This document shows positions 1-8,679 of a stretch of 29,939 nucleotides of DNA, one piece after another (within the stretch, counting starts at the first letter, position 1; the number at the start of each line of letters is the position of its first letter). Source of the DNA: an uncultured Phocaeicola sp. (GTDB taxonomy: Bacteria; Bacteroidota; Bacteroidia; Bacteroidales; Bacteroidaceae); assembly GCA_948579315.1 (NCBI GenBank), contig CAPAOL010000042.1, positions 1 through 29,939 on the forward strand, read 5' to 3'. Both the position numbers and the translations under genes were made by a program. The notes under the pieces are model-generated. The model was not told where the DNA came from. It worked only from the letters and a program-made list of their open reading frames with translations, and made no database searches.

Positions 1-40
1 GGAAAAAAAGTAATTTTACATCGAATTAACAAGATTGAAT

Positions 41-2257
41 ATGGACGACTTTTTTACATTAGAGGAAAAAAAGGAGCTTTTTTCACTCTATCGGCATTTA
101 TTGCAGTCTGCCGGAGACAGTATTTTCTGGAAAGATTGCCAAAAGTTAAAGAAACATCTAATCAAGGCGGCCCTATGTAACGGTCTGCAACGCAATAACT
201 TCGGGATGAATCCCGTCATCAGAGATTTACAAACGGCAGTGATCGTAGCCGAGGAAATTGGAATGAAAGGTTCGTGCCTCATCGGGATCATGTTGCACGA
301 AATCGTGAAGGGGCATGTATTGTCTATCAACGAGGTGAGCGCCGAATATGGTGAAGACGTGGCAAGCATCATCAAAGGATTGGTGAAGACGAACGAGTTG
401 TATGCCAAAAGCCCTGCCATCGAGTCGGAGAATTTCCGTAATCTGCTTCTTTCGTTTGCAGAGGATATGCGCGTAATCCTGATTATGATTGCCGACCGCG
501 TGAACATGATGCGCAAAATAAAGGATATGGGCAACGAGGAGGACCGGCTCAAGGTAGCAAACGAAGCAGCATATCTGTATGCTCCGCTGGCGCACAAGCT
601 AGGATTATATAAGCTGAAATCGGAACTGGAGGACTTGTCTCTCAAATATACACAGAAAGAAACGTATTATTTCATCAAGGATAAACTGAATGAAACGAAG
701 GCTTCCCGCGACAAATATATCGCCGCTTTTATCAAACCGATCCAACAGAAGGTGGCGGAAGCCGGACTGAAGTTCGACATCAAGGGACGTACGAAGTCAA
801 TTCATTCGATATGGAACAAGATTCAAAAGCAAAAGACTCCTTTTGAGGGGATTTATGACTTGTTCGCCATTCGTATCATACTGGATTCGGAACCGGATCC
901 GGCGAAGGAGAAACAGGAGTGCTGGCAGGTGTATTCGATTGTGACGGATATGTACCAGCCGAACCCGAAGCGTCTGCGCGACTGGCTTTCGATACCGAAG
1001 AGTAATGGCTACGAGTCGTTGCACATCACCGTGATGGGACCGGAAGGGAAATGGGTGGAAGTGCAGATACGTACCCGCCGGATGGATGAGATCGCGGAAC
1101 GCGGACTGGCTGCGCACTGGAGATATAAAGGTATCAAAGGAGAAACGGGCTTGGACGAGTGGTTGACTTCCGTGCGGGAGGCGTTGGAGAACGCGGACAA
1201 CGACTCGATGAAGGTAATGGATCAGTTTAAGATGGATCTCTACGAGGATGAAGTGTTTGTCTTTACGCCCAAGGGAGATTTGTTCAAGTTGGCCAAAGGG
1301 GCTACGGTACTCGATTTTGCTTTCCATATACATAGTAAGTTGGGATGCAAATGTATCGGCGCGAAAGTAAACGGCAAAAACGTGCAATTGAAGCAGAAGT
1401 TGAACAGCGGCGACCAGGTGGAGATCATGACTTCAAACACCCAGACTCCGAAACAGGACTGGCTGAATATCGTGACGACTTCCAAAGCACGCACCAAGAT
1501 ACGGCAGGCGCTCAAAGAGATGGTGGCACGCCAGCATGCGTTTGCCAAAGAGACGCTGGAACGAAAATTCAAGAACCGCAAACTGGAGTATGATGAAGCA
1601 ACCATGATGCGCCTCATCAAACGTTTGGGATTCAAGAACGTGACGGAGTTTTATCAACGGATTGCCGATGGCGGACTGGATGTGAACGAGATTTTAGATA
1701 AATACATCGAACAACAAAAACGGGACAGCGATACGCACGATGAAATTGTTTATCGGAGTGCCGAAGGGTATAATTTGCAGACTGCACAGGAGGAAACGAC
1801 ATCTAAAGAGGATGTACTGGTGATTGACCAGAATCTGAAAGGACTGGAGTTTAAACTGGCTAAATGTTGTAACCCGATTTATGGCGATGATGTGTTCGGG
1901 TTCGTAACGGTGAGCGGCGGCATCAAGATACACCGGTCGGATTGTCCGAACGCAAACCAAATGCGCGAACGTTTCGGCTACCGCATCGTGAAGGCTCGCT
2001 GGGCAGGCAAGTCGGAAGGTACGCAATATCCGATCACACTGCGCGTTGTAGGACATGATGATATTGGTATCGTGACAAATATCACTTCGATCATCTCGAA
2101 AGAAAATGGTATCACGCTGCGTTCCATCGGTATTGATTCGAACGATGGGTTGTTCTCTGGCACACTGACGGTAATGGTAGGTGATACGGGGCGTTTGGAG
2201 GCTCTTATCAAGAAATTACGGACGGTGAAGGGAGTAAAACAAGTGAGCAGGAATTAG
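41..2257 (+). CDS. relA: RelA/SpoT-family (p)ppGpp synthetase with degenerate hydrolase domain
   Basis: Long RSH enzyme (738 residues from ATG 41; a TTG six bases upstream is in frame but less likely). It would make the alarmone (p)ppGpp from ATP and GTP/GDP in the cytosol during starvation. Domain order seen: HD-type region (about 1-190), synthetase (about 240-365, with RTKSIHSIWNK, YDLFAIRII, PKSNGYESLH and EVQIRTRRMDEIAERG), TGS (about 400-465), a CC-containing zinc-finger-like segment (AKCCNPIYGDDVFG) and a C-terminal ACT domain (about 665-738). In the hydrolase part the usual HD is His86-Glu87, the following ED is Lys90-Gly91, the early metal His appears as Asn57, and the Asn of the ADRLHNM motif is lost (ADRVNMM). 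The synthetase is intact, so I infer a synthetase-only, RelA-like role. Family assignment is firm; loss of hydrolysis is inference. Confidence 0.95.
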   Translation: MDDFFTLEEKKELFSLYRHLLQSAGDSIFWKDCQKLKKHLIKAALCNGLQRNNFGMNPVIRDLQTAVIVAEEIGMKGSCLIGIMLHEIVKGHVLSINEVSAEYGEDVASIIKGLVKTNELYAKSPAIESENFRNLLLSFAEDMRVILIMIADRVNMMRKIKDMGNEEDRLKVANEAAYLYAPLAHKLGLYKLKSELEDLSLKYTQKETYYFIKDKLNETKASRDKYIAAFIKPIQQKVAEAGLKFDIKGRTKSIHSIWNKIQKQKTPFEGIYDLFAIRIILDSEPDPAKEKQECWQVYSIVTDMYQPNPKRLRDWLSIPKSNGYESLHITVMGPEGKWVEVQIRTRRMDEIAERGLAAHWRYKGIKGETGLDEWLTSVREALENADNDSMKVMDQFKMDLYEDEVFVFTPKGDLFKLAKGATVLDFAFHIHSKLGCKCIGAKVNGKNVQLKQKLNSGDQVEIMTSNTQTPKQDWLNIVTTSKARTKIRQALKEMVARQHAFAKETLERKFKNRKLEYDEATMMRLIKRLGFKNVTEFYQRIADGGLDVNEILDKYIEQQKRDSDTHDEIVYRSAEGYNLQTAQEETTSKEDVLVIDQNLKGLEFKLAKCCNPIYGDDVFGFVTVSGGIKIHRSDCPNANQMRERFGYRIVKARWAGKSEGTQYPITLRVVGHDDIGIVTNITSIISKENGITLRSIGIDSNDGLFSGTLTVMVGDTGRLEALIKKLRTVKGVKQVSRN

Positions 2258-2287
2258 TAATAATTACGGCAAAGAAATAAAAACAGT

Positions 2288-2332
2288 GAACGGTGAACAT
2301 TTGCAGCAGGATGCGCAATTTGTTCACCGTTC
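2288..2332 (+). terminator. Hairpin terminator after the RSH gene
   Basis: A perfect 12-bp inverted repeat, GAACGGTGAACA at 2288-2299 and TGTTCACCGTTC at 2321-2332, lies 30 bases after the RSH stop codon. It is followed by GTCGTTTTATGG, a short and impure U-run. It sits between convergent genes (RSH on plus, MFS on minus), so it could serve both. Confidence 0.6.
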
Positions 2333-2418
2333 GTCGTTTTATGGTTTGCCGAGGGCTGTCTGCTATTTGTTTCTCTTCTTTCTAATAGGTTGTATACCCT
2401 GTACCTCCCGTTGATGAT

Positions 2419-3576
2419 CTATCTTACCTTCTTCTTTATATAATAAGGATAAGTGACCAATACGAAAAACAGCAAAGCGATAGAAGCTACCATCTGTCCG
2501 GTATGGAGCATCTTGTCAGTGTCCAGTTCCATGTAGCACGCAGTAGCGATGCCCATGGAGATTCCGACTTCACTTGCCAGTAAATGGGTCGTATTGGCTG
2601 TGCCGCGTTGGCAATGATGGGATAGTTTCACAAATATCACCAGAAATTCCGGCATGGTTAAACCTAAACCCAATCCCAAAAGTACAGAAGAGATGCTTAT
2701 TGAAAGATCTGTATCCAATAAGAAGATGGATACCATTTCTAACCCGATTCCTATAATGATCAAACGCAGCGTTTTGTCTTTGAAAAAGAACAGGCGCGCA
2801 AAGAACAAAGAGACAATATATCCAAAGGCTGTGCCCACAAAGAATGGTACAGGGATTCCTATGTTTCCGAGTACGAAATCGTTTAGAAAAGGATGTACCA
2901 ATGGAATCAGTAAACCCGAAACGAATGTTATCAGAATCAGATTGATGGCGGGAACCCATCCACGAAGCAATAAAAAGCGGTCGAAAGAATAGAGTTTTGT
3001 GACAATCGGTGCACGGAAAGGTACATATACCCCCGACAACACAAGAATTCCCACAGCTCCGGTTATAACAGATACAGTAAGCAGGTTTTGAAATGTGTGG
3101 CTTTGATAGAGCCAAACTCCGAGGATAACACCCACGATCATTCCCAAGCGTGCCATCCACGAGAAGTTGACATTTCCCGCGCTCCGTAATGTGGAGCTAG
3201 TGATATCAATAGCCAAAGTGATACCGGCAGTAGTGCCTATGCCAAAGGCCAGTCCTTGCACGGTGCTCAACAGGATTAGTTCTGTGAAGTTCGTCACAAA
3301 AGTGTACCCAATCGTCGCCACTACCATCAGGGCAGCAGCAAACATACATACGTATTTACGTTTGTAGGCATCTACCAGATAGGCATGGAAAGGACCGATG
3401 AGGAACATCCCCAAGGTGACAAAAAGAAAGATTACTCCAGTCTGTGCGACCGGCACTCCGAGACGGTCAGCCATCTCTACGGATAGTACCGGAAATAACA
3501 CATACAAGGATATAAACAACAGCAAATTAGCTACACATATCCGCATAAAATGAACTGTCCACAATTTAACTGCCAT
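2419..3576 (-). CDS. MFS transporter
   Basis: A 385-residue, very hydrophobic protein with about 12 predicted membrane spans, the usual size of a 12-TM major facilitator carrier in the inner membrane. The cytoplasmic loop 2-3 motif is seen as GPFHAYLVDAYKRK (family pattern GxLaDrxGrkk). The basic tail YYIKKKVR fits a cytoplasmic C-terminus. It starts 8 bases after the panB stop codon on the same strand, so the two are almost certainly co-transcribed. Substrate cannot be read from the sequence; general AraJ-like sugar or drug efflux carriers are the nearest recognisable type. Placement with panB makes pantoate or pantothenate a possible but unproven cargo. Confidence 0.85.
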   Translation of the reverse strand: MAVKLWTVHFMRICVANLLLFISLYVLFPVLSVEMADRLGVPVAQTGVIFLFVTLGMFLIGPFHAYLVDAYKRKYVCMFAAALMVVATIGYTFVTNFTELILLSTVQGLAFGIGTTAGITLAIDITSSTLRSAGNVNFSWMARLGMIVGVILGVWLYQSHTFQNLLTVSVITGAVGILVLSGVYVPFRAPIVTKLYSFDRFLLLRGWVPAINLILITFVSGLLIPLVHPFLNDFVLGNIGIPVPFFVGTAFGYIVSLFFARLFFFKDKTLRLIIIGIGLEMVSIFLLDTDLSISISSVLLGLGLGLTMPEFLVIFVKLSHHCQRGTANTTHLLASEVGISMGIATACYMELDTDKMLHTGQMVASIALLFFVLVTYPYYIKKKVR

Positions 3577-3584
3577 ATACTATC

Positions 3585-4406
3585 TTAATATTGTTCCTTC
3601 TCGTTGGGGAAGTAGCAATTCTTCACGTCAGAAACGTAACGGCTGATGGCGTCGGTCATCACCGTGTACAAGTCAGCATAACGACGCAAGAAACGCGGAC
3701 GGAATCCGTTGTTCATGCCAAGCATGTCCTGAACAACCAATACCTGACCGTCTACGTGACCACCAGCACCGATTCCAATGATAGGAATAGTGAGTTCGGA
3801 AGCTACACGCTCTGCAAGGGTAGCGGGGATTTTTTCGAGTACAATGGCAAAACAGCCTGCTTCTTCCAATAAATGAGCGTCGCGAATCAGTTTGTCGGCT
3901 TCGGCTTCGTCTTTGGCACGTACGGTATAGGTTCCATATTTGTTAATAGATTGAGGCATGAGTCCCAAATGTCCCATCACAGGAATACCGGCACATACAA
4001 TACGTTTCACCGTGTCGATGATTTCTTCACCGCCTTCGAGCTTCAATGCGTCAGCGTGACTTTCTTTCATGATGCGGATAGCGGAAGCAAGTCCCTCCAT
4101 CTCATTGCCCTGATAAGATCCGAAAGGCATATCAACTACCACCATCGCACGCTTTACACCACGTACTACGGATTTGGCATGATAAATCATTTGGTCAAGC
4201 GTGATAGGTAATGTAGTCACGTTACCTGCCATTACATTAGAAGCGGAGTCGCCTACCAGAATTACGTCCATTCCTGCACCGTCTACAATCTGTGCCATTG
4301 TGTAATCATACGCAGTCAGCATAGATATTTTTTCGCCTCTCTGTTTCATTTCAACCAAGCGATGAGTAGTCACCTTTCTTGTGTCATCTGATATATAACC
4401 AGCCAT
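3585..4406 (-). CDS. panB: 3-methyl-2-oxobutanoate hydroxymethyltransferase (ketopantoate synthase)
   Basis: A 273-residue protein of normal PanB length. PanB transfers a hydroxymethyl group from 5,10-methylene-tetrahydrofolate to 2-oxoisovalerate, giving ketopantoate, the first committed step to pantothenate and CoA. Visible family motifs are LTAYDYTMAQIVDGAG near the N-terminus, the metal-binding LVGDSASNVMAGN, VVDMPFGSYQ, VMGHLGLMPQSI and the catalytic-glutamate region FAIVLEKIPA, followed by IPIIGIGAG and VLVVQDMLGM. It leads a two-gene unit with the MFS gene 8 bases downstream. A TAACTTTG element (4485-4492) gives a leader of about 70 nt that includes an AT-rich 27-mer also found elsewhere in the window. 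No panC or panD is in the window. Confidence 0.96.
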   Translation of the reverse strand: MAGYISDDTRKVTTHRLVEMKQRGEKISMLTAYDYTMAQIVDGAGMDVILVGDSASNVMAGNVTTLPITLDQMIYHAKSVVRGVKRAMVVVDMPFGSYQGNEMEGLASAIRIMKESHADALKLEGGEEIIDTVKRIVCAGIPVMGHLGLMPQSINKYGTYTVRAKDEAEADKLIRDAHLLEEAGCFAIVLEKIPATLAERVASELTIPIIGIGAGGHVDGQVLVVQDMLGMNNGFRPRFLRRYADLYTVMTDAISRYVSDVKNCYFPNEKEQY

Positions 4407-4415
4407 GTCTTTTTA

Positions 4416-4442
4416 ATTTATGATTTATGAATTATGATTTAT
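4416..4442 (+). repeat. AT-rich 27-mer repeat, copy 1 (panB leader)
   Basis: The 27-mer beginning ATTTATGATTTATGAATTAT recurs at 10508-10534 with 26 of 27 matches and in inverted orientation at 29386-29412 with 25 of 27. It is internally repetitive (ATTTATGA/ATTATGA). All three copies are intergenic. Confidence 0.6.
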
Positions 4443-4484
4443 GTCATTGATGTCTGCGCATTTGAACGCTTTCAAAAATTGCGG

Positions 4485-4492
4485 CAAAGTTA
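4485..4492 (-). promoter_or_regulatory. Bacteroides -7 element for panB-MFS
   Basis: On the minus strand this reads TAACTTTG, an exact TAnnTTTG match. No convincing TTTG lies 19-21 bp upstream. Predicted start is near 4478, giving a leader of about 70 nt before the panB ATG. Confidence 0.5.
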
Positions 4493-4524
4493 TAACATTT
4501 AATTCATAACTGGGAAGGAAAAGC

Positions 4525-4574
4525 AAAAAATCCTTTCAAATGCTTCGCTTAGATAGTTGGAAGGCATTTGAAAG
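4525..4574 (-). terminator. Intrinsic terminator after the HAD phosphatase gene
   Basis: On the minus strand CTTTCAAATGC (4574-4564) pairs perfectly with GCATTTGAAAG (4543-4533) and is followed by GATTTTTTGC. The 11-bp stem plus T-run is a classic Rho-independent signal located 37 bases past the HAD stop codon. Confidence 0.75.
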
Positions 4575-4610
4575 AATGAGTGGCTCACTGTTTATTTAAA
4601 GATAAAGTCA

Positions 4611-5258
4611 TTATTTATGGAAAGAAATCAATTTTTCGTATGTCATTCCGGTGAAGTCGTCTATTATAGAATGGGCTTTTCCGGTGATGGCTTCGCGTGA
4701 GTTGGTGGTGGCAAGTCCGATCACGGTTGCCCCGGAAGTCATGCCGGCTTGCAGGCCGTGGAAAGAATCCTCAAAAACGTAGGAGTTTTCGGGGGTGGCT
4801 TCAAAGATTTCCATTCCTAGCAGAAAGCAGTCGGGAGCGGGTTTTGAACGGGCAAACATTTCTCCCGTCAGAATACGGTCTACCATTCCTTTAAATTCGG
4901 GATGGGCATTGTAGACGTTTTCCATCTTCTCTTCATTGGAGCTGGTGACTACGGCTATCTTGGCACCGTTCCGGCGAAGATCGGCTATGAAAGCTTCTAC
5001 TCCGGGGATATATTCGTAAGACATCTTTTTCTCATAAACATTGAGTTCAGCGCTTATTTCGAGCTGCGCTTCGGGTTTGTCCGCGAAATACTTTCCATAG
5101 ATTTGCGATAGCGTCTGTCCCTTGATACGACGTCCGAAATCTTCTTCATTCAGAAATTTCCGTCCTTGTTCATCCCAAAAAACAGTGTACTGCGTTTCTG
5201 TATCCATGATGACACCGTCAAAATCGAAGAGTGCTGCAATTGCTTTTGTTGTATCCAT
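4611..5258 (-). CDS. HAD-superfamily hydrolase, beta-phosphoglucomutase-like subfamily
   Basis: A 215-residue cytosolic phosphatase or phosphomutase. Motif I is FDFDGVIMDTE (nucleophile Asp12, acid/base Asp14), a helical cap domain follows, motif II is VVTSSN, motif III is the Lys of ARSKPAPDCF, and motif IV is YVFEDSFHGLQAG. The cap position between motifs I and II and the length match subfamily IA enzymes such as beta-phosphoglucomutase, phosphoglycolate phosphatase and YniC-type sugar phosphatases. It is a single-gene unit with its own terminator. The substrate cannot be told from the sequence; family call is firm. Confidence 0.9.
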   Translation of the reverse strand: MDTTKAIAALFDFDGVIMDTETQYTVFWDEQGRKFLNEEDFGRRIKGQTLSQIYGKYFADKPEAQLEISAELNVYEKKMSYEYIPGVEAFIADLRRNGAKIAVVTSSNEEKMENVYNAHPEFKGMVDRILTGEMFARSKPAPDCFLLGMEIFEATPENSYVFEDSFHGLQAGMTSGATVIGLATTNSREAITGKAHSIIDDFTGMTYEKLISFHK

Positions 5259-5346
5259 ATTAAACTATCTTTTTACCTAAAACTTAAACCTTGTGTATCT
5301 ATCTCCGCAAATTTCCGAATAATCATCGAATCAGGCAAATAATTCG

Positions 5347-5354
5347 TACCTTTG
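5347..5354 (+). promoter_or_regulatory. Bacteroides -7 element for the small membrane protein gene
   Basis: TACCTTTG matches TAnnTTTG exactly, 53 bases before the ATG of the 52-residue gene. No clear -33 TTTG is present. The start site would be near 5361. Confidence 0.55.
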
Positions 5355-5407
5355 CAAAGCTAAAAAAAACGTAACATACGTTTTTATCCAACAAAATCTA
5401 CTGGCAC

Positions 5408-5566
5408 ATGAGCAAAAACGACCCACATATTTTAGGCAAAGAACGTATTGGAAGGAATCTGGATCAGTATGTCGGTATCGGATGCGCTGGCTTTATTACG
5501 GTCGTTATCAGTCTGATGATTTATATCAAGAAGGTTTCCAAACAGCATCCGGTAGTAGCAGAATAA
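5408..5566 (+). CDS. Small single-span membrane protein, function unknown
   Basis: A 52-residue open frame: N-terminal polar, basic segment (MSKNDPHILGKERIGRNLDQ), one hydrophobic helix at about residues 22-40 (YVGIGCAGFITVVISLMIYI), then the basic tail KKVSKQHPVVAE. This is a typical inner-membrane anchor layout. A promoter element lies 53 bases upstream, and the stop codon sits in the left arm of a terminator-like hairpin, which together support a real gene. I do not recognise a family. It stands alone, convergent with the ABC permease. It could be a small subunit or regulator of a membrane complex, but nothing in the sequence shows which. Confidence 0.65.
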   Translation: MSKNDPHILGKERIGRNLDQYVGIGCAGFITVVISLMIYIKKVSKQHPVVAE

Positions 5567-5588
5567 GGCGGTGTCTGCCCTATTCTGC
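5558..5588 (+). terminator. Terminator-like hairpin overlapping the small-protein stop codon
   Basis: GCAGAATA (5558-5565) pairs with TATTCTGC (5581-5588), and the inner GGC/GCC extends the stem past one mismatch. It is followed by CATTTATTTTATT. The TAA stop of the small gene lies in the left arm. It may also end the ABC permease transcript coming from the other side. Confidence 0.55.
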
Positions 5589-5605
5589 CATTTATTTTAT
5601 TCGGC

Positions 5606-7924
5606 TTATTCTGCCTTAATGCTATTGACCGGATTCTCGTTCGCAATATGCCATGCTTTCAGAACAACACAGATTACAATCAGCAATTGGACGAACAAGG
5701 CAGTAGCAACAAAAAGCAATGGATTCAAATCAATCTGCTCGGCAAATTGGTCGAGCCACGCCTGACCTACAAAATAAGAAACAGTAGTGCCTGCCAGGAT
5801 AGAAATCACTGAGACGTATAAAATGTCACGTGTCAGTAATCTGAGGATATGAGATGCTTCGGCTCCATTCACTTTCCGGATAGCTATCTCTTTACTCCGG
5901 CGCTGGGTTTCATCGTTCACATAACCAATCAATCCCATGATAACGACCAGCAGGATAAAAGCGGAAGTGATCCAGACAGAATTGCGGAAGCGGTATACGT
6001 CTTTATAGATATTTTTCACCATTTGATCTACCAGGATAAAACGCAAGGATATATTCGGATAGGTGTTTTCTACAAACTTGTTCAGACGTTTCAGATTCTC
6101 CTTATATGGTTCTTTCAAGCGGACATCAAATGTGTGGTTGGCATTTTCATCTCCAATCAGGACAATAGGAGATTGCGGCACGTAAAAACTTTTATTGCGA
6201 ATATCACGGAATACACCTACAATCGTTCCTTGGATATTATTCACTGTTTTACCTACTGCTCCGTCGGTCCATTTCATCAGACGCACCAGTTCTTCGTTTA
6301 CCAATAAGTCGTTCTGCTTTTTCAGTGTAGTACCTTCTATAATCTTAATACCCATTACTTCAGGATAGTTGTAATGGCAGGGGTTGTAATTTAGGGTAGC
6401 AATCCGCTTACCGTCATTTCCCATCAGTCCGCGTGTCCAGTACTCGCCCAACACCCCATTCACGGCAACGGTCACTCCTTCTACCATCGGCTGGCGGTTC
6501 AAATCGTCTTTGATATGCTCTACCGACTCTTTAGACAACCATGTCTGCGCTTGAGCTAATCCGGGCACGACGATACCCATATCACGGCTCATCAGATGAC
6601 TGTACTGCAACAGAGTGACCAGCAACAATCCCAAGACGAAAGAAACTCCTGTAAACTGCACAAACAATAACGAACGTTTCCATCCTTTCTTCCCATCTGT
6701 ATACCGGCGAAATACCTGTGTGACAGGAATACGAGAGAATAATCGTCCCGGTATGCCACCTGCCAGTATGAAGAGAACAAGGATAGTGAGCAACGGTACC
6801 CACAACGTTTCCCAAGTGAAAAGTGAGGAAAGACGGACGGAAAGTAAATCTTCAATCAAATCACGCGCATTGATTATCAGTAAGAAACTAAGCAATACGG
6901 AAAGAACGACAAGGATTCCCGTCTCTGCCATAAACATTCTGAAAATATGGGTGGAACTGGCTCCATTGCACTTATGCACTCCCACTCCTTTTGCACGACG
7001 GCTTAAAGTAGCAATGGATATCAGCATATAGTTCATGATAGCCACAAAGAAGATAGCAAAGCCCAAAAATCCGTAAATAACCAAACGCTTTTGTACATCG
7101 GGAGAAGCCAGATGACGTTTCACCAATGGAAGGACGCTAAATTCAACTTTCCAGCCATCATACTCTAAATCTGTATATTTCCCGATCACCCGCTGAATGT
7201 CAGCATTCACTTTGTCAATGTCCGATGCATGGCGCAAACGAAGGAAAGCGTAAAAGACATCATTTCCTCTCCAACCAGCTCCTGCATAATACCCTCCATT
7301 CTGATGAACAGATATCACGAAATCATGGGTGAGCATCGTATTTTCCGGCACATCTTTGTAGATCCCACGTATGGTCAGTGTGTTTTGTTTTTCAGCAGAA
7401 AGCACTTTCCCGACAGGGTCTTCATCCCCGAACGTCTCACGGGCAAAATGCTCCGAAACAAAAACGCTTCCGGGCATAATCATATCTTTGGGATTGCCTT
7501 GCAACACCGGTATGCCGAAGGTCTGAAAAAAACAAGTATCCGCAAAGATATAATCTGCATCGGGCAACAATTTATCTTCATAATAAATATTGGCACTCCA
7601 TGTCGAAAGGACACTACTGGCTACTTCTATTTCTTTCGGCATCTCTTCTGCCAAAGTAGGTGCCACCACATCGAAAACAGTATAGTCGTAATTGGTCTCT
7701 CCATCATCACCTGCGGTTTCGCCTGTACTAAGATTAGTCATCTGACAACGTACGAGTGCCAGGCGTTCCGCCTCCGGATAGCATTTCTCATAGCTTAGTT
7801 CGAAGGCTATCTGCGAGAAAAGCAGAATACCGATAGTAAGCCCTAAGGAAAGAGAAATGATTCGTATGATATTCGATCCACGTTCACGCAATAAGGTACG
7901 TATAGTATAATAGATTTGTCTCAT
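5606..7924 (-). CDS. ABC transporter permease with two FtsX domains (MacB/LolCE-like)
   Basis: A 772-residue inner-membrane permease. An N-terminal span (about residues 20-42) is followed by a periplasmic MacB-type domain (about 45-280) and an FtsX block with three or four spans (from VIYGFLGFAIFFVAI to the FTWETLWVPLLTILVLF segment). Then comes a second span and periplasmic domain (about 425-660) and a final FtsX block starting RRSKEIAIRKVNGAEASHI and ending NPVNSIKAE. Each FtsX block has the coupling pattern GVHKCNGA or AIRKVNGA. This duplicated form is common in Bacteroidetes. It pairs with the ATPase gene 14 bases upstream and works from it as a mechanotransmission or export pump; the cargo (lipid, peptide or antibiotic) is not evident. 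Expression is probably from the sigma-54 promoter at 8680-8695. Confidence 0.9.
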   Translation of the reverse strand: MRQIYYTIRTLLRERGSNIIRIISLSLGLTIGILLFSQIAFELSYEKCYPEAERLALVRCQMTNLSTGETAGDDGETNYDYTVFDVVAPTLAEEMPKEIEVASSVLSTWSANIYYEDKLLPDADYIFADTCFFQTFGIPVLQGNPKDMIMPGSVFVSEHFARETFGDEDPVGKVLSAEKQNTLTIRGIYKDVPENTMLTHDFVISVHQNGGYYAGAGWRGNDVFYAFLRLRHASDIDKVNADIQRVIGKYTDLEYDGWKVEFSVLPLVKRHLASPDVQKRLVIYGFLGFAIFFVAIMNYMLISIATLSRRAKGVGVHKCNGASSTHIFRMFMAETGILVVLSVLLSFLLIINARDLIEDLLSVRLSSLFTWETLWVPLLTILVLFILAGGIPGRLFSRIPVTQVFRRYTDGKKGWKRSLLFVQFTGVSFVLGLLLVTLLQYSHLMSRDMGIVVPGLAQAQTWLSKESVEHIKDDLNRQPMVEGVTVAVNGVLGEYWTRGLMGNDGKRIATLNYNPCHYNYPEVMGIKIIEGTTLKKQNDLLVNEELVRLMKWTDGAVGKTVNNIQGTIVGVFRDIRNKSFYVPQSPIVLIGDENANHTFDVRLKEPYKENLKRLNKFVENTYPNISLRFILVDQMVKNIYKDVYRFRNSVWITSAFILLVVIMGLIGYVNDETQRRSKEIAIRKVNGAEASHILRLLTRDILYVSVISILAGTTVSYFVGQAWLDQFAEQIDLNPLLFVATALFVQLLIVICVVLKAWHIANENPVNSIKAE

Positions 7925-7938
7925 GGTTGGTTCTCTGT

Positions 7939-8613
7939 TTATGCCTTTACACTTGCTACAATACTTCCATCGAATAAATGTACGGTACGATGTGCAAAAC
8001 TGGCATCGTGCTGTGAGTGAGTCACCATGATAATGGTTGTCCCCTCTCTATTCAGTTCCGTCAACAGATTCATCACTTCCGCTCCGTTCTTTGAGTCAAG
8101 GTTACCCGTAGGCTCATCGGCAAGGATGAGTTGAGGATTGGTAACAACCGCGCGGGCTATCGCCACCCGTTGTTGCTGTCCACCGGAAAGTTGTTGAGGA
8201 AAATGTTTAGCACGGTGGTTGATATTCATTCTTTTCAGAATGTCTTCTACCATTCGGCGGCGTTCGGAAGATTTAAGACCTAAATAAGTAAGCGGAAGTT
8301 CCACATTCTCGTAGACGTTCAATTCGTCCATAAGGTTGAAGCTCTGGAATACAAAGCCCAGTTTGCCTTTACGGACACGGGTACGTTCCTTTTCTTTCAG
8401 GCCGGCTACTTCTTCTCCCATCAGCAGATAAGAGCCTTCAGTGGGGTTATCTAATAGGCCGAGGATGTTTAATAAGGTGGATTTCCCACAGCCAGACGGT
8501 CCCATGATAGCAACAAATTCTCCTTCTTTGACTTCAAGGTTTACATGATTTAATGCGACCGTCTCCACTTCGGTAGTACGGAATACTTTACTAATATTTT
8601 CAATCTGTATCAT
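7939..8613 (-). CDS. ABC transporter ATP-binding protein, LolD/MacB type
   Basis: A 224-residue ATPase of the MacB/LolD class. Seen: Walker A GPSGCGKST (38-46), Q-loop FVFQSFNL (about 88-95), signature LSGGQQQRV (142-150), Walker B LILADEPTG (162-170), D-loop NLDS (171-174) and switch His199 in VTHS. The length is that of a lone nucleotide-binding subunit with no fused membrane part. It is the first gene of the unit and is followed after 14 bases by the two-FtsX permease, its evident partner. The start codon lies about 56 nt after the predicted sigma-54 start site. Confidence 0.95.
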   Translation of the reverse strand: MIQIENISKVFRTTEVETVALNHVNLEVKEGEFVAIMGPSGCGKSTLLNILGLLDNPTEGSYLLMGEEVAGLKEKERTRVRKGKLGFVFQSFNLMDELNVYENVELPLTYLGLKSSERRRMVEDILKRMNINHRAKHFPQQLSGGQQQRVAIARAVVTNPQLILADEPTGNLDSKNGAEVMNLLTELNREGTTIIMVTHSQHDASFAHRTVHLFDGSIVASVKA

Positions 8614-8679
8614 CTTGTTTATTTATGATGTTGTTCTACATAGATTTATTTCCTGTTTTACTATTGACGTTTTTAGTCA

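Noticed and set aside
797..1657. Long minus-strand open frames inside the RSH gene
   Set aside because: Composition is Arg/His-rich and the plus-strand gene has clear domains; they are shadows.
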